45,545 bases of DNA, from positions 1 to 45,545 of the forward strand of contig CAAEKO010000041.1 of NCBI GenBank assembly GCA_900756545.1. The letters are read 5' to 3'. This document shows positions 22,456 through 30,960 of the stretch, in pieces; position 1 is the first letter of the stretch; each line of letters begins with the position of its first letter. A program made the position numbers and the translations under genes. Under the pieces are notes generated by a model that saw only the letters and a program-made list of their open reading frames with translations, ran no database searches and was not told the DNA's origin. This DNA is from Clostridia bacterium. Lineage in GTDB: Bacteria; Bacillota; Clostridia; UBA1381.

Positions 22456-24603
22456 ATGGGGTTGACAGCCGGCTCAACCGGAACAAACGCAATCGACACA
22501 GGACTTATTATCCGAAAAATCAGTGAAAATGACAAGGTTATTGCCTTAGCCGGAAATCCGAACGTAGGAAAAAGTACGGTCTTTAATGAACTGACCGGGC
22601 TGAAGCAGCATACGGGCAACTGGCCCGGCAAAACGGTCAGCAACGCTCAGGGGCTTTGTACATATAACCGCACGAATTATGTGATGGTTGATATTCCAGG
22701 CACCTATTCCCTTCTGGCGCATTCCGCCGAGGAGGAGGTAGCGCGGGATTTCATCTGTTTTGGGAATCCTGACGCGGTAATCGTCGTCTGCGACGCAACC
22801 TGCCTTGAGCGGAATTTAAACCTCGTCCTGCAAACAATCGAAATTACAGATAATGTCGTTGTTTGTGTAAATTTAATGGATGAAGCTGCAAAAAAGAATA
22901 TTCGCATTGATTTGAAACTGCTTTCCTGCCGCCTTGGCGTGCCTGTGGTAGGTACTGCAGCCCGAAGCGGCAAGGGGCTGAAGCAAATGATGGAAGCTAT
23001 TAGCGGGCTGCTTTCGGCAAAATGCAGACCGCCCGTCATCAGCATTCAGTATTGTCAGCCTATTGAGGACGCCATTGCCGTTTTAGAACCAGTGGTACGT
23101 GAGAAAGCCGCGAATACATCACTTCGTTCCCGATGGGCAGCAGTTAAGCTTTTAGATTATGACAAAAGCCTTGCCGCCAGCATGTCGGCCTACCTCGGCT
23201 TTGATCTGGGGGAAGATGCAGAAATTCAGAAAGCTCTTGCCATAGCGAAAGAAATATTGGCTGATAATGGCCTGACCGGCGAAAATCTAAAGGATCAAAT
23301 CGTTTCCTCTCTTGTCAGGAATGCGGAAGTGGTTTGCCGCGGCGTAATTGATTATGATAAAGCTGCCTACAACGCCCGGGACAGGAAAATTGACAAAATC
23401 CTGACCAGTAAATTAACAGGGTATCCGGTAATGCTTGCGCTTTTGGGCGTGATTTTCTGGCTAACGATTACCGGAGCAAACTATCCCTCACAGCTTTTAT
23501 CCTCGTTTCTATTCTGGATCGAGGAACGTCTGATTGATTTTGCCGTTTGGGCTGGCGTCCCGAAATTTATATATGAAATGTTGATTTCCGGCATGTACCG
23601 GGTGCTGGCCTGGGTCGTTTCTGTAATGCTGCCGCCTATGGCGATCTTCTTCCCATTGTTTACGCTTTTGGAGGATTTAGGGTATCTTCCCCGCATCGCT
23701 TTTAACCTTGACCGCGCATTTAAAAAATGCTGTGCATGCGGGAAACAGGCGCTGACCATGTGTATGGGATTTGGCTGTAATGCAGCCGGAATCGTCGGCT
23801 GCCGCATCATAGACTCTCCTCGGGAACGGCTGATCGCTATGATCACAAACTGTTTTGTTCCCTGCAACGGACGCTACCCTATTCTGATCTCCATTGCGGC
23901 AATGTTCTTTGTTGGCGCCGCGGCAGGACCGTTCCAATCTGTACTGTCCGCAGGAATCGTGACTTTAGTGGTCGTTTTCGGAATCGGGATGACTTTTCTT
24001 GTATCCCGCCTTTTATCCAAAACGATTTTAAAAGGAGAACCATCCTCCTTCACATTGGAACTGCCTCCTTACCGTCGGCCCCGGATCGGAAAAATCATTG
24101 TTCATTCGATCTTTGACCGGACATTATTTGTTCTGGGCCGGGCTGTCAGCGTAGCTGCGCCTGCCGGACTTGTGATCTGGCTATTGGCAAACATAACTGT
24201 GAGCGGAACAACGCTATTAGGTTACTGTGCGGGATTTTTAGATCCCTTTGCCCGCTTCTTAGGTATGGACGGCGTGATTCTTCTGGCCTTTATTTTGGGC
24301 CTTCCTGCAAATGAGATCGTTTTCCCAATTATCATAATGGCATATATGGCAAGCGGAAGCCTGGTTGAATTGGATAATCTCAATACTCTCAGGGATCTGT
24401 TAGTGGCGAATGGCTGGACATGGATAACAGCTGTAAATGTCATGCTCTTTTCCCTGCTGCACTGGCCTTGTTCAACCACCTGCATGACCATAAAAAAAGA
24501 AACGCAAAGCCTGAAGTGGACGGCTGTTTCTTTGGTTGTTCCTACGCTTTGCGGTTTTACAGTGTGTTTTGTGTTTACAACTATCGCAAGATTGTTTCTA
24601 TAA
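22456..24603 (+). CDS. feoB: Ferrous iron transporter FeoB
   Basis: FeoB imports Fe2+ and has an N-terminal GTPase. The 715 residues show G1 GNPNVGKST (33-41), G3 DIPG (79-82), G4 NLMD (139-142), the GTPase-linked helical region (about 190-330), and a membrane part with two gate segments. The second half has several hydrophobic helices and cysteine-containing motifs (CCACGKQALTMCMGFGCNAAG) of the core. The length matches the family. The start has an AGAGGTG site. It is probably co-transcribed with feoA and controlled by the divergent DtxR-type regulator. Confidence 0.97.
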   Translation: MGLTAGSTGTNAIDTGLIIRKISENDKVIALAGNPNVGKSTVFNELTGLKQHTGNWPGKTVSNAQGLCTYNRTNYVMVDIPGTYSLLAHSAEEEVARDFICFGNPDAVIVVCDATCLERNLNLVLQTIEITDNVVVCVNLMDEAAKKNIRIDLKLLSCRLGVPVVGTAARSGKGLKQMMEAISGLLSAKCRPPVISIQYCQPIEDAIAVLEPVVREKAANTSLRSRWAAVKLLDYDKSLAASMSAYLGFDLGEDAEIQKALAIAKEILADNGLTGENLKDQIVSSLVRNAEVVCRGVIDYDKAAYNARDRKIDKILTSKLTGYPVMLALLGVIFWLTITGANYPSQLLSSFLFWIEERLIDFAVWAGVPKFIYEMLISGMYRVLAWVVSVMLPPMAIFFPLFTLLEDLGYLPRIAFNLDRAFKKCCACGKQALTMCMGFGCNAAGIVGCRIIDSPRERLIAMITNCFVPCNGRYPILISIAAMFFVGAAAGPFQSVLSAGIVTLVVVFGIGMTFLVSRLLSKTILKGEPSSFTLELPPYRRPRIGKIIVHSIFDRTLFVLGRAVSVAAPAGLVIWLLANITVSGTTLLGYCAGFLDPFARFLGMDGVILLAFILGLPANEIVFPIIIMAYMASGSLVELDNLNTLRDLLVANGWTWITAVNVMLFSLLHWPCSTTCMTIKKETQSLKWTAVSLVVPTLCGFTVCFVFTTIARLFL

Positions 24604-24630
24604 ACTATGTATGCTAAAGCTTTTTTCTTC

Positions 24631-24654
24631 CTCTGGCAGAACCGGAGTTTTTTT
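24631..24654 (+). terminator. Probable feoB terminator
   Basis: A short stem CTCTGG/CCGGAG (one G-U pair) is followed by TTTTTTT, 28 bp past the feoB stop. Confidence 0.6.
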
Positions 24655-24904
24655 CTCACGTCTAATATCATCTGTCCGGTACGAACTCTGAATGTAAAAC
24701 GGGAATACCGCTGGGTAGACGGCCATTCCTTTACTCTCGCCTACGAAATCGGGGTGACTACATAAGCGATAAAGAATTATATAATAAAGCCAAAAAATGC
24801 CTTTTCATACTAAATTATAAAAGTTCAAGCAGAACTCAAAACCCACAAAATTTCTTCTGTGTTCTCTCACATTTTTTCTTTGCCATTGTTTATCACTGGC
24901 TGCA

Positions 24905-24944
24905 AATACAAAACAGCGTCCAAAAACGAACGCTGTTTTGTATT
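24905..24944. other. 14-bp perfect inverted repeat
   Basis: AATACAAAACAGCG/CGCTGTTTTGTATT with a 12-nt loop. A T-run is absent on both strands, so it may be a relic of a mobile element, a regulatory site or an RNA hairpin rather than a terminator. Confidence 0.6.
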
Positions 24945-25090
24945 TCTGCTCGAAACACATTGCACACACATTCCGCACATTTTTTTGCTGCTTACCAGCA
25001 TAAATCTATACGCATCTGTTCATTGGCAAAGGCTTCCATAAAAAAGTAATCCTCAAGGCCAAAGAATATCTCAAGACAACCAATAAAACG

Positions 25091-25121
25091 ATTCCGGCTT
25101 TAATAACCGGAATACTTTTTT
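25091..25121 (+). terminator. Terminator-like hairpin
   Basis: ATTCCGG/CCGGAAT with a 9-nt loop is followed by ACTTTTTT on the plus strand. No gene upstream of it is convincing. Confidence 0.6.
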
Positions 25122-25199
25122 AAGAACGTTTAAAAAAATTACCGGGCTGTTGCTCAGCGAGTATAAAAAACATCTGAAATAAATCGGAAAGGAGCCGGA

Positions 25200-25313
25200 A
25201 TGAACCGTTATAAAATACCGCACTTTTTAGCTGACACTTGGTGGTTTGCGCTTACTTCGCGGACCTCCGACGAACAATTTCTTGCGTTAGTTCAGCTGCG
25301 GCAAAAGCAAGGA
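25200..25313 (+). pseudogene. Truncated ORF start facing the glycan operon
   Basis: A good ribosome binding site (GGAAAGGAG, five bases before the ATG at 25200) starts an ORF (MNRYKIPHFLADTWWFALTS...). After about 38 codons it runs into the antisense 3' end of the beta-helix gene, ending at 25409. The well-formed start and lack of a coding-like tail suggest that the first part is the stub of a gene cut when the glycan operon or a rearrangement reached this point. I cannot name the family. Confidence 0.4.
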
Positions 25314-27707
25314 TTATATAAAGCAGATGTTCCCGCCTGCATGTATATATTCAGTATCCACATTTTTAATCTGATTATCACAAAGCACAGCCTCAATGTT
25401 CGCAGATAAATAAAACCCGACTTTCGTGTTTTCTACGGAATTCTTCTCAAATACAACGCCCATATAATTGAGCCCGTCATCAGCTTCAATGCGTGGAAAA
25501 GCAGCGTAAGAAACATCGTCAGCCGCCTGATTGTCTCTGACAATCAGCGAAACAACACCGCTTTCAACCCCGCCGCTGCACGCGCCTATTATGCAGACAT
25601 TAGACCCGAACCCTCTCCCGGCACAAACTTCATTGGCAATAATCTGATTATAATAGTTCCCGGCAAACTGGGTCCAGCTTCTTCGTAATTCTTTATATTT
25701 GCTGATGTCTTCAAATACAATGCCGCCGTTGTGTTTGAGCTTGTTCCCGTCAACATACGAATTAAATCCGCAGCCCCAATAATATATCGCTCTTCCGCAA
25801 TCCGCTATGTTGTTGTTTAGCACATATGTATTGTGGAAAAACTTATACTGCCGGATTGAAACCATCGTATTGCCGTCCAGCGCACAGTCAAGCGCCGCGT
25901 CGGTATAAATCACATTGTTTTCACACCGCACTACCCTCCGCAGCTGTCCTAATCCCCTGTTTGCGCAAACCAACAGTTCCCAGCCATTCAAAGCGCCGTC
26001 TTTTATGGTTCCGTCCGGATTTATATAGTTTGCAAAGTAGGGGATGCGCTCATATTGCTTTTTCATTTCTTCCCGGTTCAATACAATTTTATTTGTTTTT
26101 CCTTCGGCCACATAGGTATGTATGCTGTCGCCCCATAGGTGAAAGTTTATGCCTTCGCTGTCGCTTGCCCAAAAGCGCGGCCTTATATCATTATCGCTGA
26201 TAAAATAATTGTAATGATCCTCCATAATCCAGTTGACGCTCCGGCAAAGGTTGGAAAATACATCAAATACATTGTTTTCGATAACAATATTGCAGCACGC
26301 CCTGTGCCATACATTCCCTCCGTAATAGTCCGAAGAAAACAACGCCAGCACATTGGCGTAGCTGCCGCTGTAGAGTGTATTTCCGGCGATCTTCCCATTC
26401 TGCGCGCCATACAGCGTTACAGGCGTCCCGCCGCCTTTTATCCTATTCTCCTCGACCCTGACGTTATCTCCCTTGATCACCACAGCGCTCCAATGAAAAA
26501 GCTTGCTTTCCCTTCCTTGTCCGTCCCATATTTCGTCCGAAAAGATAGGGTCATCCTTGCTTTTTCTCTGCGAAAAGTAAGTTGGTTCCTGATTGATAAA
26601 GCAATTCCGAATCGTAACATTATCTGCGCTTCTGTGAAAATCTATCACGTTATGCCGCCCTCTGATCTTCGCATATTCCCCTTCTCCTGAAAGGGGCGCA
26701 GGCTCGCAACCGCAGGGCGCGGCAATAACAACCGGGGAATAAACCGATAAAATGTTTATATTTTCAATCGTAAAATCGCTGTCTCCTGTGATAAATACAG
26801 GAATTCTCATCCCATCGGCAGGCGTGCCGAAGCCGTCTTCGCCGCCGAGCCCATTGGGAAGCTCAAAATAAACGCCCGCCTTGCTCTCGCCGATCAGCCT
26901 GGTATTCGGATAAATATGCACCGGCCCGAAAAATCTGTACCGCCCGTTTGGCACATAAACAGTGCCGCCGCCATGATCCCGGCATAAATCGAAAGCCTTT
27001 TGCAGGGCCGGCGCACTATCCGCCTCCTCCTTTTTGGTTTTTTCCGTTTTAACGCCTAAAAACGTAAGTTTTATATCCTTTTTCTCTTTGGGAAGCGCAA
27101 ACTGCATCCGCTCCTTTTCAACATCGATCATCCCTAATTCCGCCGCGTCTATCACGAAATCAGGCGTACTGCAGTCTTTAATCAGCACCTGCATCGCTTC
27201 AGATTCGCCTTTTCCATGGTCTACACAGCATCTATATTCGCCTGCAGGTATATCCGAAATATCTGCGGAAACATTATACCCGTTTGCCCGGATCGTTTTC
27301 GGATAAAACGTTTTATCGCCTTGTGAAAGAATCACCCTTGTGTCTGACAAAATATAATCACAGTATCCGTTTTTTCCATAATAATCAAGATTCACCATCC
27401 CATTCCCGAAAAGCCTCAATACTTTCTGATCCTGCCTGTACCACTGCACCGCCGGCCTGTTCAGCTCCATGACATTGCTTTTCCTGCCGCCGCCCTCTAC
27501 CCAAAGCCGATAGCATCTGAACGGGCCTTCGGGTACCCGGAAGGTGATCGTATTGTTTTGGCCGCGGCTGATTGCTCTGCAGCGATATATATATTTTTCA
27601 GACTCCAGAATTATTTCCGGATTCTCACAGTAAAAATCCCCTGTTATTACACACAACGCCCCTGCGGGTACAGGTGAGCTTATATGTCTGACAATTAATT
27701 TATTCAT
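25314..27707 (-). CDS. Large right-handed beta-helix protein (pectate-lyase-3-like), no signal peptide
   Basis: The 797-residue protein begins with about 200 residues of beta-rich repeats. The region from about 225 is the start of a pectate-lyase-3/GH28-like parallel beta-helix: a strand, then HGGGTVYVPNGRYRFFGPVHIYPNTRLIGES. Many NVTIRNCF, NIVIENNVF, NYFISDNDIRPR and NKLKHNGGIVF rungs follow to the end. There is no signal peptide or membrane segment, unlike the other two beta-helix proteins of the operon, so it may be cytoplasmic or use another export route. The substrate is unknown. Its ATG overlaps the stop of the upstream gene by 1 bp (TAATG). Confidence 0.8.
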   Translation of the reverse strand: MNKLIVRHISSPVPAGALCVITGDFYCENPEIILESEKYIYRCRAISRGQNNTITFRVPEGPFRCYRLWVEGGGRKSNVMELNRPAVQWYRQDQKVLRLFGNGMVNLDYYGKNGYCDYILSDTRVILSQGDKTFYPKTIRANGYNVSADISDIPAGEYRCCVDHGKGESEAMQVLIKDCSTPDFVIDAAELGMIDVEKERMQFALPKEKKDIKLTFLGVKTEKTKKEEADSAPALQKAFDLCRDHGGGTVYVPNGRYRFFGPVHIYPNTRLIGESKAGVYFELPNGLGGEDGFGTPADGMRIPVFITGDSDFTIENINILSVYSPVVIAAPCGCEPAPLSGEGEYAKIRGRHNVIDFHRSADNVTIRNCFINQEPTYFSQRKSKDDPIFSDEIWDGQGRESKLFHWSAVVIKGDNVRVEENRIKGGGTPVTLYGAQNGKIAGNTLYSGSYANVLALFSSDYYGGNVWHRACCNIVIENNVFDVFSNLCRSVNWIMEDHYNYFISDNDIRPRFWASDSEGINFHLWGDSIHTYVAEGKTNKIVLNREEMKKQYERIPYFANYINPDGTIKDGALNGWELLVCANRGLGQLRRVVRCENNVIYTDAALDCALDGNTMVSIRQYKFFHNTYVLNNNIADCGRAIYYWGCGFNSYVDGNKLKHNGGIVFEDISKYKELRRSWTQFAGNYYNQIIANEVCAGRGFGSNVCIIGACSGGVESGVVSLIVRDNQAADDVSYAAFPRIEADDGLNYMGVVFEKNSVENTKVGFYLSANIEAVLCDNQIKNVDTEYIHAGGNICFI

Positions 27708-29215
27708 TATGTTCCTCTCCGCATTTTTGCGATAAACACCGAATAGCCGATACCGTCAAAGTCTAATATAAGCTTATGCCCGGAAACCGTAATTCTGTGC
27801 GTGTTGATCCCCTCAACGGCAGTAAAATCAAACCCCTCCGCCACGGCGCACACCTGTTTCACACACTGCTTTTTGGTGTTCGCGCAGAAGAAAAGCCTTG
27901 TAATCTCATCCGGCGTTTCATGCTGGTAATAGCTTATTTTTATACTGCTTCCCCCCTGGATATGTATATCCTGATTCGTATAATACGGATGCCAGACTGC
28001 GTCCTGGATGGGGAAGCTATCCAGGACGCGCCATAGTCCGGACATGATTTCTAAGGGTTCGCCAATATCATTGGGCTTGGGAAGAATCCCGATGGGCAGC
28101 GCAATTGCCAGCGCCTCCGCAAAGGTCCACTCAGGCGGATTGGAGTAACACAGCATCTGCACCGGAACGCCCCAGTTCCTTCCGCCGTACACCGCCCTGA
28201 AATATCCCTCCGGCTCATCATCCAGCAAATGTATCCGCAGTAAAACGTATTCTTTGTATTCAATCAGCTCAATGCAGTTGTCTTCCGCCTTGTTCCACCC
28301 CTCGTTACTGGCAAAGAAGCAATCAACCCCCGCTTCATCGTTTCCGACGTATATCTGTTCTACAAACGGCAGCTGCAAATTGCCGGCCAGATCTCCGGCG
28401 TTTTTCAGCGGATCCACCTCATAATGCACACGATTAAAATGCATTCGCTTTCCGGGTAAATAAAATTTTGCGGCCTCTTTCCGGAAAGGTATATCAATAT
28501 ATAGTTTGCTTAAATTATAACTCTTTTTTCTTGCAGTACGCAGATTAAAATTCTCGCTGACAGTCGCTCCTCTCGGCATAACCGTAACCCCAATGTCCAT
28601 ACATCCGTCCTGTTCGATTTTGTTTGAAACATTAAGCACAAAGGAATCCGTCCTTGCTGTAGATACGATAACAGCGGCCTCATCCTCCGCCTCATCCATA
28701 ATAAAATGCGTAAACTCTTTCCATACAATGTCCTTCCCGTTTTCTACGCTGCAAACCCTGAGCGGCTGATACAGCATTTTTAATTTTCCCACTGTCTTCA
28801 TGCCGCTGTCCAGACCTTCATAGTAACGAATCCATTGTTCATATTGACCGTTTAAAATCAAAAGCTCTGCATAATTCACAAGCAACGGTCTGTAATCGCT
28901 TTTTAAATCAATTGCTTTTTCCATGTAGTCCAGCGCTGCTTTGTTATGCTTCTTTATTTTTTCAAGCTGCGCCAGGTTTACAGGCTGAAATATATCATTT
29001 TTATATAGAAGTTCTTTTTTTGCTTTCTTGTCGTATAATGACCAAAGTCTCTCGCCTAGCTGGGGGAAAAATACTGCCTTCAGATACTCGTTTTCCAAAA
29101 ACGCGGCGTCAAATTCCCGTTCTTTTCTTTCCCGATTATATTCATCCTGTATCATATAAGGTAAAAGCGTATTTACCATGCCCTTGCCTATAATCGTTGT
29201 AATTCCTGCAGCCAA
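27707..29215 (-). CDS. Chimeric protein: DUF5107-like start plus GH123-N-like sandwich
   Basis: The 502-residue protein seems composed of two parts. Residues 1-90 match the start of DUF5107 proteins (EYNRERKEREFDAAFLENEYLKAVFFPQLGERLWSLYDKK), including FQPVNLA. A short TPR-like helix pair follows (90-140), without the rest of the DUF5107 sandwich. From about 170 the sequence resembles the N-terminal sandwich of GH123/DUF6067 (IDIPFRKEAAKFYLP, PFVEQIYVGNDEAGVDCFFASNEGWN), without the GH123 catalytic barrel. Start is a TTG at 29215 with AAGGCGG upstream; an ATG 12 codons later is an alternative. It has no signal peptide. The function is unknown; a carbohydrate-binding or scaffold role is an inference. 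Confidence 0.6.
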   Translation of the reverse strand: MAAGITTIIGKGMVNTLLPYMIQDEYNRERKEREFDAAFLENEYLKAVFFPQLGERLWSLYDKKAKKELLYKNDIFQPVNLAQLEKIKKHNKAALDYMEKAIDLKSDYRPLLVNYAELLILNGQYEQWIRYYEGLDSGMKTVGKLKMLYQPLRVCSVENGKDIVWKEFTHFIMDEAEDEAAVIVSTARTDSFVLNVSNKIEQDGCMDIGVTVMPRGATVSENFNLRTARKKSYNLSKLYIDIPFRKEAAKFYLPGKRMHFNRVHYEVDPLKNAGDLAGNLQLPFVEQIYVGNDEAGVDCFFASNEGWNKAEDNCIELIEYKEYVLLRIHLLDDEPEGYFRAVYGGRNWGVPVQMLCYSNPPEWTFAEALAIALPIGILPKPNDIGEPLEIMSGLWRVLDSFPIQDAVWHPYYTNQDIHIQGGSSIKISYYQHETPDEITRLFFCANTKKQCVKQVCAVAEGFDFTAVEGINTHRITVSGHKLILDFDGIGYSVFIAKMRRGT

Positions 29216-29236
29216 TTTGGGCCGCCTTCTGAAAAC

Positions 29237-30091
29237 CTACTCGGCAAACATTCCTAACGTATACTTCCCGATTTTGTATAAAAACTCCACAGCAGGATCC
29301 AGCAATTCATCCGGCAGGCCGGCTGTAAACCTATGGGTTTCAAAGTTTAAAGTGCCGGCGTATCCGATTGCGTTTAATGCCGCTGCAATTTTCCGGAAGT
29401 CAGCGCTGCCAAAGAACGGAGGCATATGATCGTCAAACTGCTTGTGATTGTCGGCAATGTGCGTAACCTTCAGCCGTTTCCCTAACTTCAGCAGCTCCGT
29501 ATCCTGCGTATCTCCTGCCAGATTTGCATGCCCCGTATCCCAGCATATGCCTACATTGGAAAATTGAGTATTCAGCGCGTCGCATAAAACAATTAACTCG
29601 TCGGCTTTGTAAAACCCGCTTTCTTCAATCCGCTCTCCGTACCAATAAATTCTGTGCGGATTATTTTCAATGGCAATCCCAACCCCCAGCTCTTTTGCAA
29701 ATTGAACAAACGGGCTAAAAAACCCTATGTTTTTTTCAATCCTTTCTTCCGCATTTTCAGACTGTACCCCCAAGGTATGCAAAACAGTCCACTGCACACC
29801 CGCAGCCGCCGCGGCTTCTATGGATTTCTTTACAAGACTATCCCTGTCAGGACTCTTGTAATTTGTCTCGCCGTGGGATTGAAAAAACGTCACACCTAAA
29901 GAATCCGCATAATTCTTTATTTCCTTTATATTGTTTCTCCAGTTTTCGTCAGTGTAAAACGTATGCCCATTCTGATAATCGCACGGGTTAAAATCAAAAT
30001 ACCGAAACCCGCAGCGGCTGCCTCTGAAAATACACGCCTTGTAATCCTGGAATCGGTTCCCGTAAACATTTAAAGATGTTGATAACTCCAC
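29237..30091 (-). CDS. Xylose isomerase-like TIM barrel (sugar phosphate isomerase/epimerase)
   Basis: The 284-residue AP-endonuclease-2/xylose-isomerase-fold protein has the usual four metal-binding positions: Glu in IAIENNPH, Asp/His in ICWDTGHAN, His in VTHIADNH and Glu in LNFETHRF. Such enzymes isomerise or epimerise sugars, sugar phosphates or inositols, or act as dehydratases. The start is GTG at 30091 with AGGATGG just upstream. It has no signal peptide and sits in the middle of the glycan operon, so it probably handles a sugar released by it. Confidence 0.85.
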   Translation of the reverse strand: MELSTSLNVYGNRFQDYKACIFRGSRCGFRYFDFNPCDYQNGHTFYTDENWRNNIKEIKNYADSLGVTFFQSHGETNYKSPDRDSLVKKSIEAAAAAGVQWTVLHTLGVQSENAEERIEKNIGFFSPFVQFAKELGVGIAIENNPHRIYWYGERIEESGFYKADELIVLCDALNTQFSNVGICWDTGHANLAGDTQDTELLKLGKRLKVTHIADNHKQFDDHMPPFFGSADFRKIAAALNAIGYAGTLNFETHRFTAGLPDELLDPAVEFLYKIGKYTLGMFAE

Positions 30092-30144
30092 AGCGCATCC
30101 ATCCTTTCTTCTACAAAATGCCGTCCACAGAAATTGGCTTGCTT

Positions 30145-30939
30145 TTACAGCAGGCCCGTTTCCTGCGCCTGTCTCATAATATCCAAAATACCCTTGTAGG
30201 CCGTTCCTGTGCCGACAAATCCCCCGCCTGCTCTTACGATGCTTTTTAGCTTTTCATCTGCGTTTCCCACGCAGCCGCCGACAAATCCAAGCTTTCCGTC
30301 AATCATGGATTCATCGTTGTAGTTATCGCCGATTGCAAGAACCTCTGCGGGCTCCAGGCCAAAATGCCTTGCCGCCGCAAGCAGGGCCTTCCCCTTTCCT
30401 GCGCATTTACTATATACCGTTACCGCGTTACAGTTTCTGTGGACAGCTGCGTCCAAAAGCCCCTTGCGCTTTATAAACTTTTTCATCAGCGCCATGGCCT
30501 CATCAGCCTGCCCATGATCCACCGTTATTTCCGTGGCAAAATCACCATAAACAATAAAATCATACACCGAAATCTTGTTTTCTTCATACATCTTTAACGC
30601 GTCGTCAATATAGAGGGTGAAATTTCTGTTGAAGCGCATTATCTCCCCCCGCATAAACTGGTTATACGCCTGCAGGCCTTCAAATTCGCCATTTTTTACT
30701 TCATAGATATAGGCCTCGCGCGACACAACGAAGCTGGGGAAACGCTCCCCCCACGCAACGCCGCTTTGCATAAATGTATCCTGAAAGCCCCAAAGCGGCC
30801 TACCCGATACAATTCCAGCATGGTTTCCGCGCTCTGCAAAGCTGTTCAGTGCGGAAATAATCTCTTTTCCAATTTTTATGGCTCCTGGCGTATGGTCTAC
30901 CAGCGTCCAGTCAAGATCCATGGCAATAAGCTTAATCAT
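30145..30939 (-). CDS. Cof-type HAD phosphatase (sugar phosphatase-like)
   Basis: The 264-residue protein has motif I AMDLDWTLVD (Asp8, Asp10), with Trp in place of the usual Gly after the second Asp. The Cof-type cap lies about 80-190, motif III is Lys in CAGKGKALL and motif IV is GDNYNDESM. Cof-type enzymes hydrolyse sugar phosphates and similar metabolites. It is 53 bp from the isomerase gene and 21 bp from the golvesin-like gene. Start has a GGAGG site 12 nt upstream. Confidence 0.88.
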   Translation of the reverse strand: MIKLIAMDLDWTLVDHTPGAIKIGKEIISALNSFAERGNHAGIVSGRPLWGFQDTFMQSGVAWGERFPSFVVSREAYIYEVKNGEFEGLQAYNQFMRGEIMRFNRNFTLYIDDALKMYEENKISVYDFIVYGDFATEITVDHGQADEAMALMKKFIKRKGLLDAAVHRNCNAVTVYSKCAGKGKALLAAARHFGLEPAEVLAIGDNYNDESMIDGKLGFVGGCVGNADEKLKSIVRAGGGFVGTGTAYKGILDIMRQAQETGLL

Positions 30940-30960
30940 TTTATACGCTTGCCTCCTTCC

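Larger units (their letters stand above)
24604..25313. other. Gene-poor intergenic region with hairpins and remnants
   Basis: No credible complete gene is visible. It holds a weak feoB terminator, a small ORF at 24607-24765 (52 codons, no ribosome binding site), a 14-bp-stem hairpin, a second terminator-like hairpin and a truncated ORF that starts at 25200. It lies at the border between the core genes and the minus-strand glycan operon and looks like decayed sequence. Confidence 0.6.

Noticed and set aside
24607..24765. 52-codon ORF after feoB
   Set aside because: No ribosome binding site, its start overlaps the feoB terminator region, and no family is recognisable. Kept only as a note in the intergenic feature.
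24905..24944. 14-bp inverted repeat as a phage attachment site
   Set aside because: No integrase or second copy is present in the window, and attachment sites are usually direct repeats.
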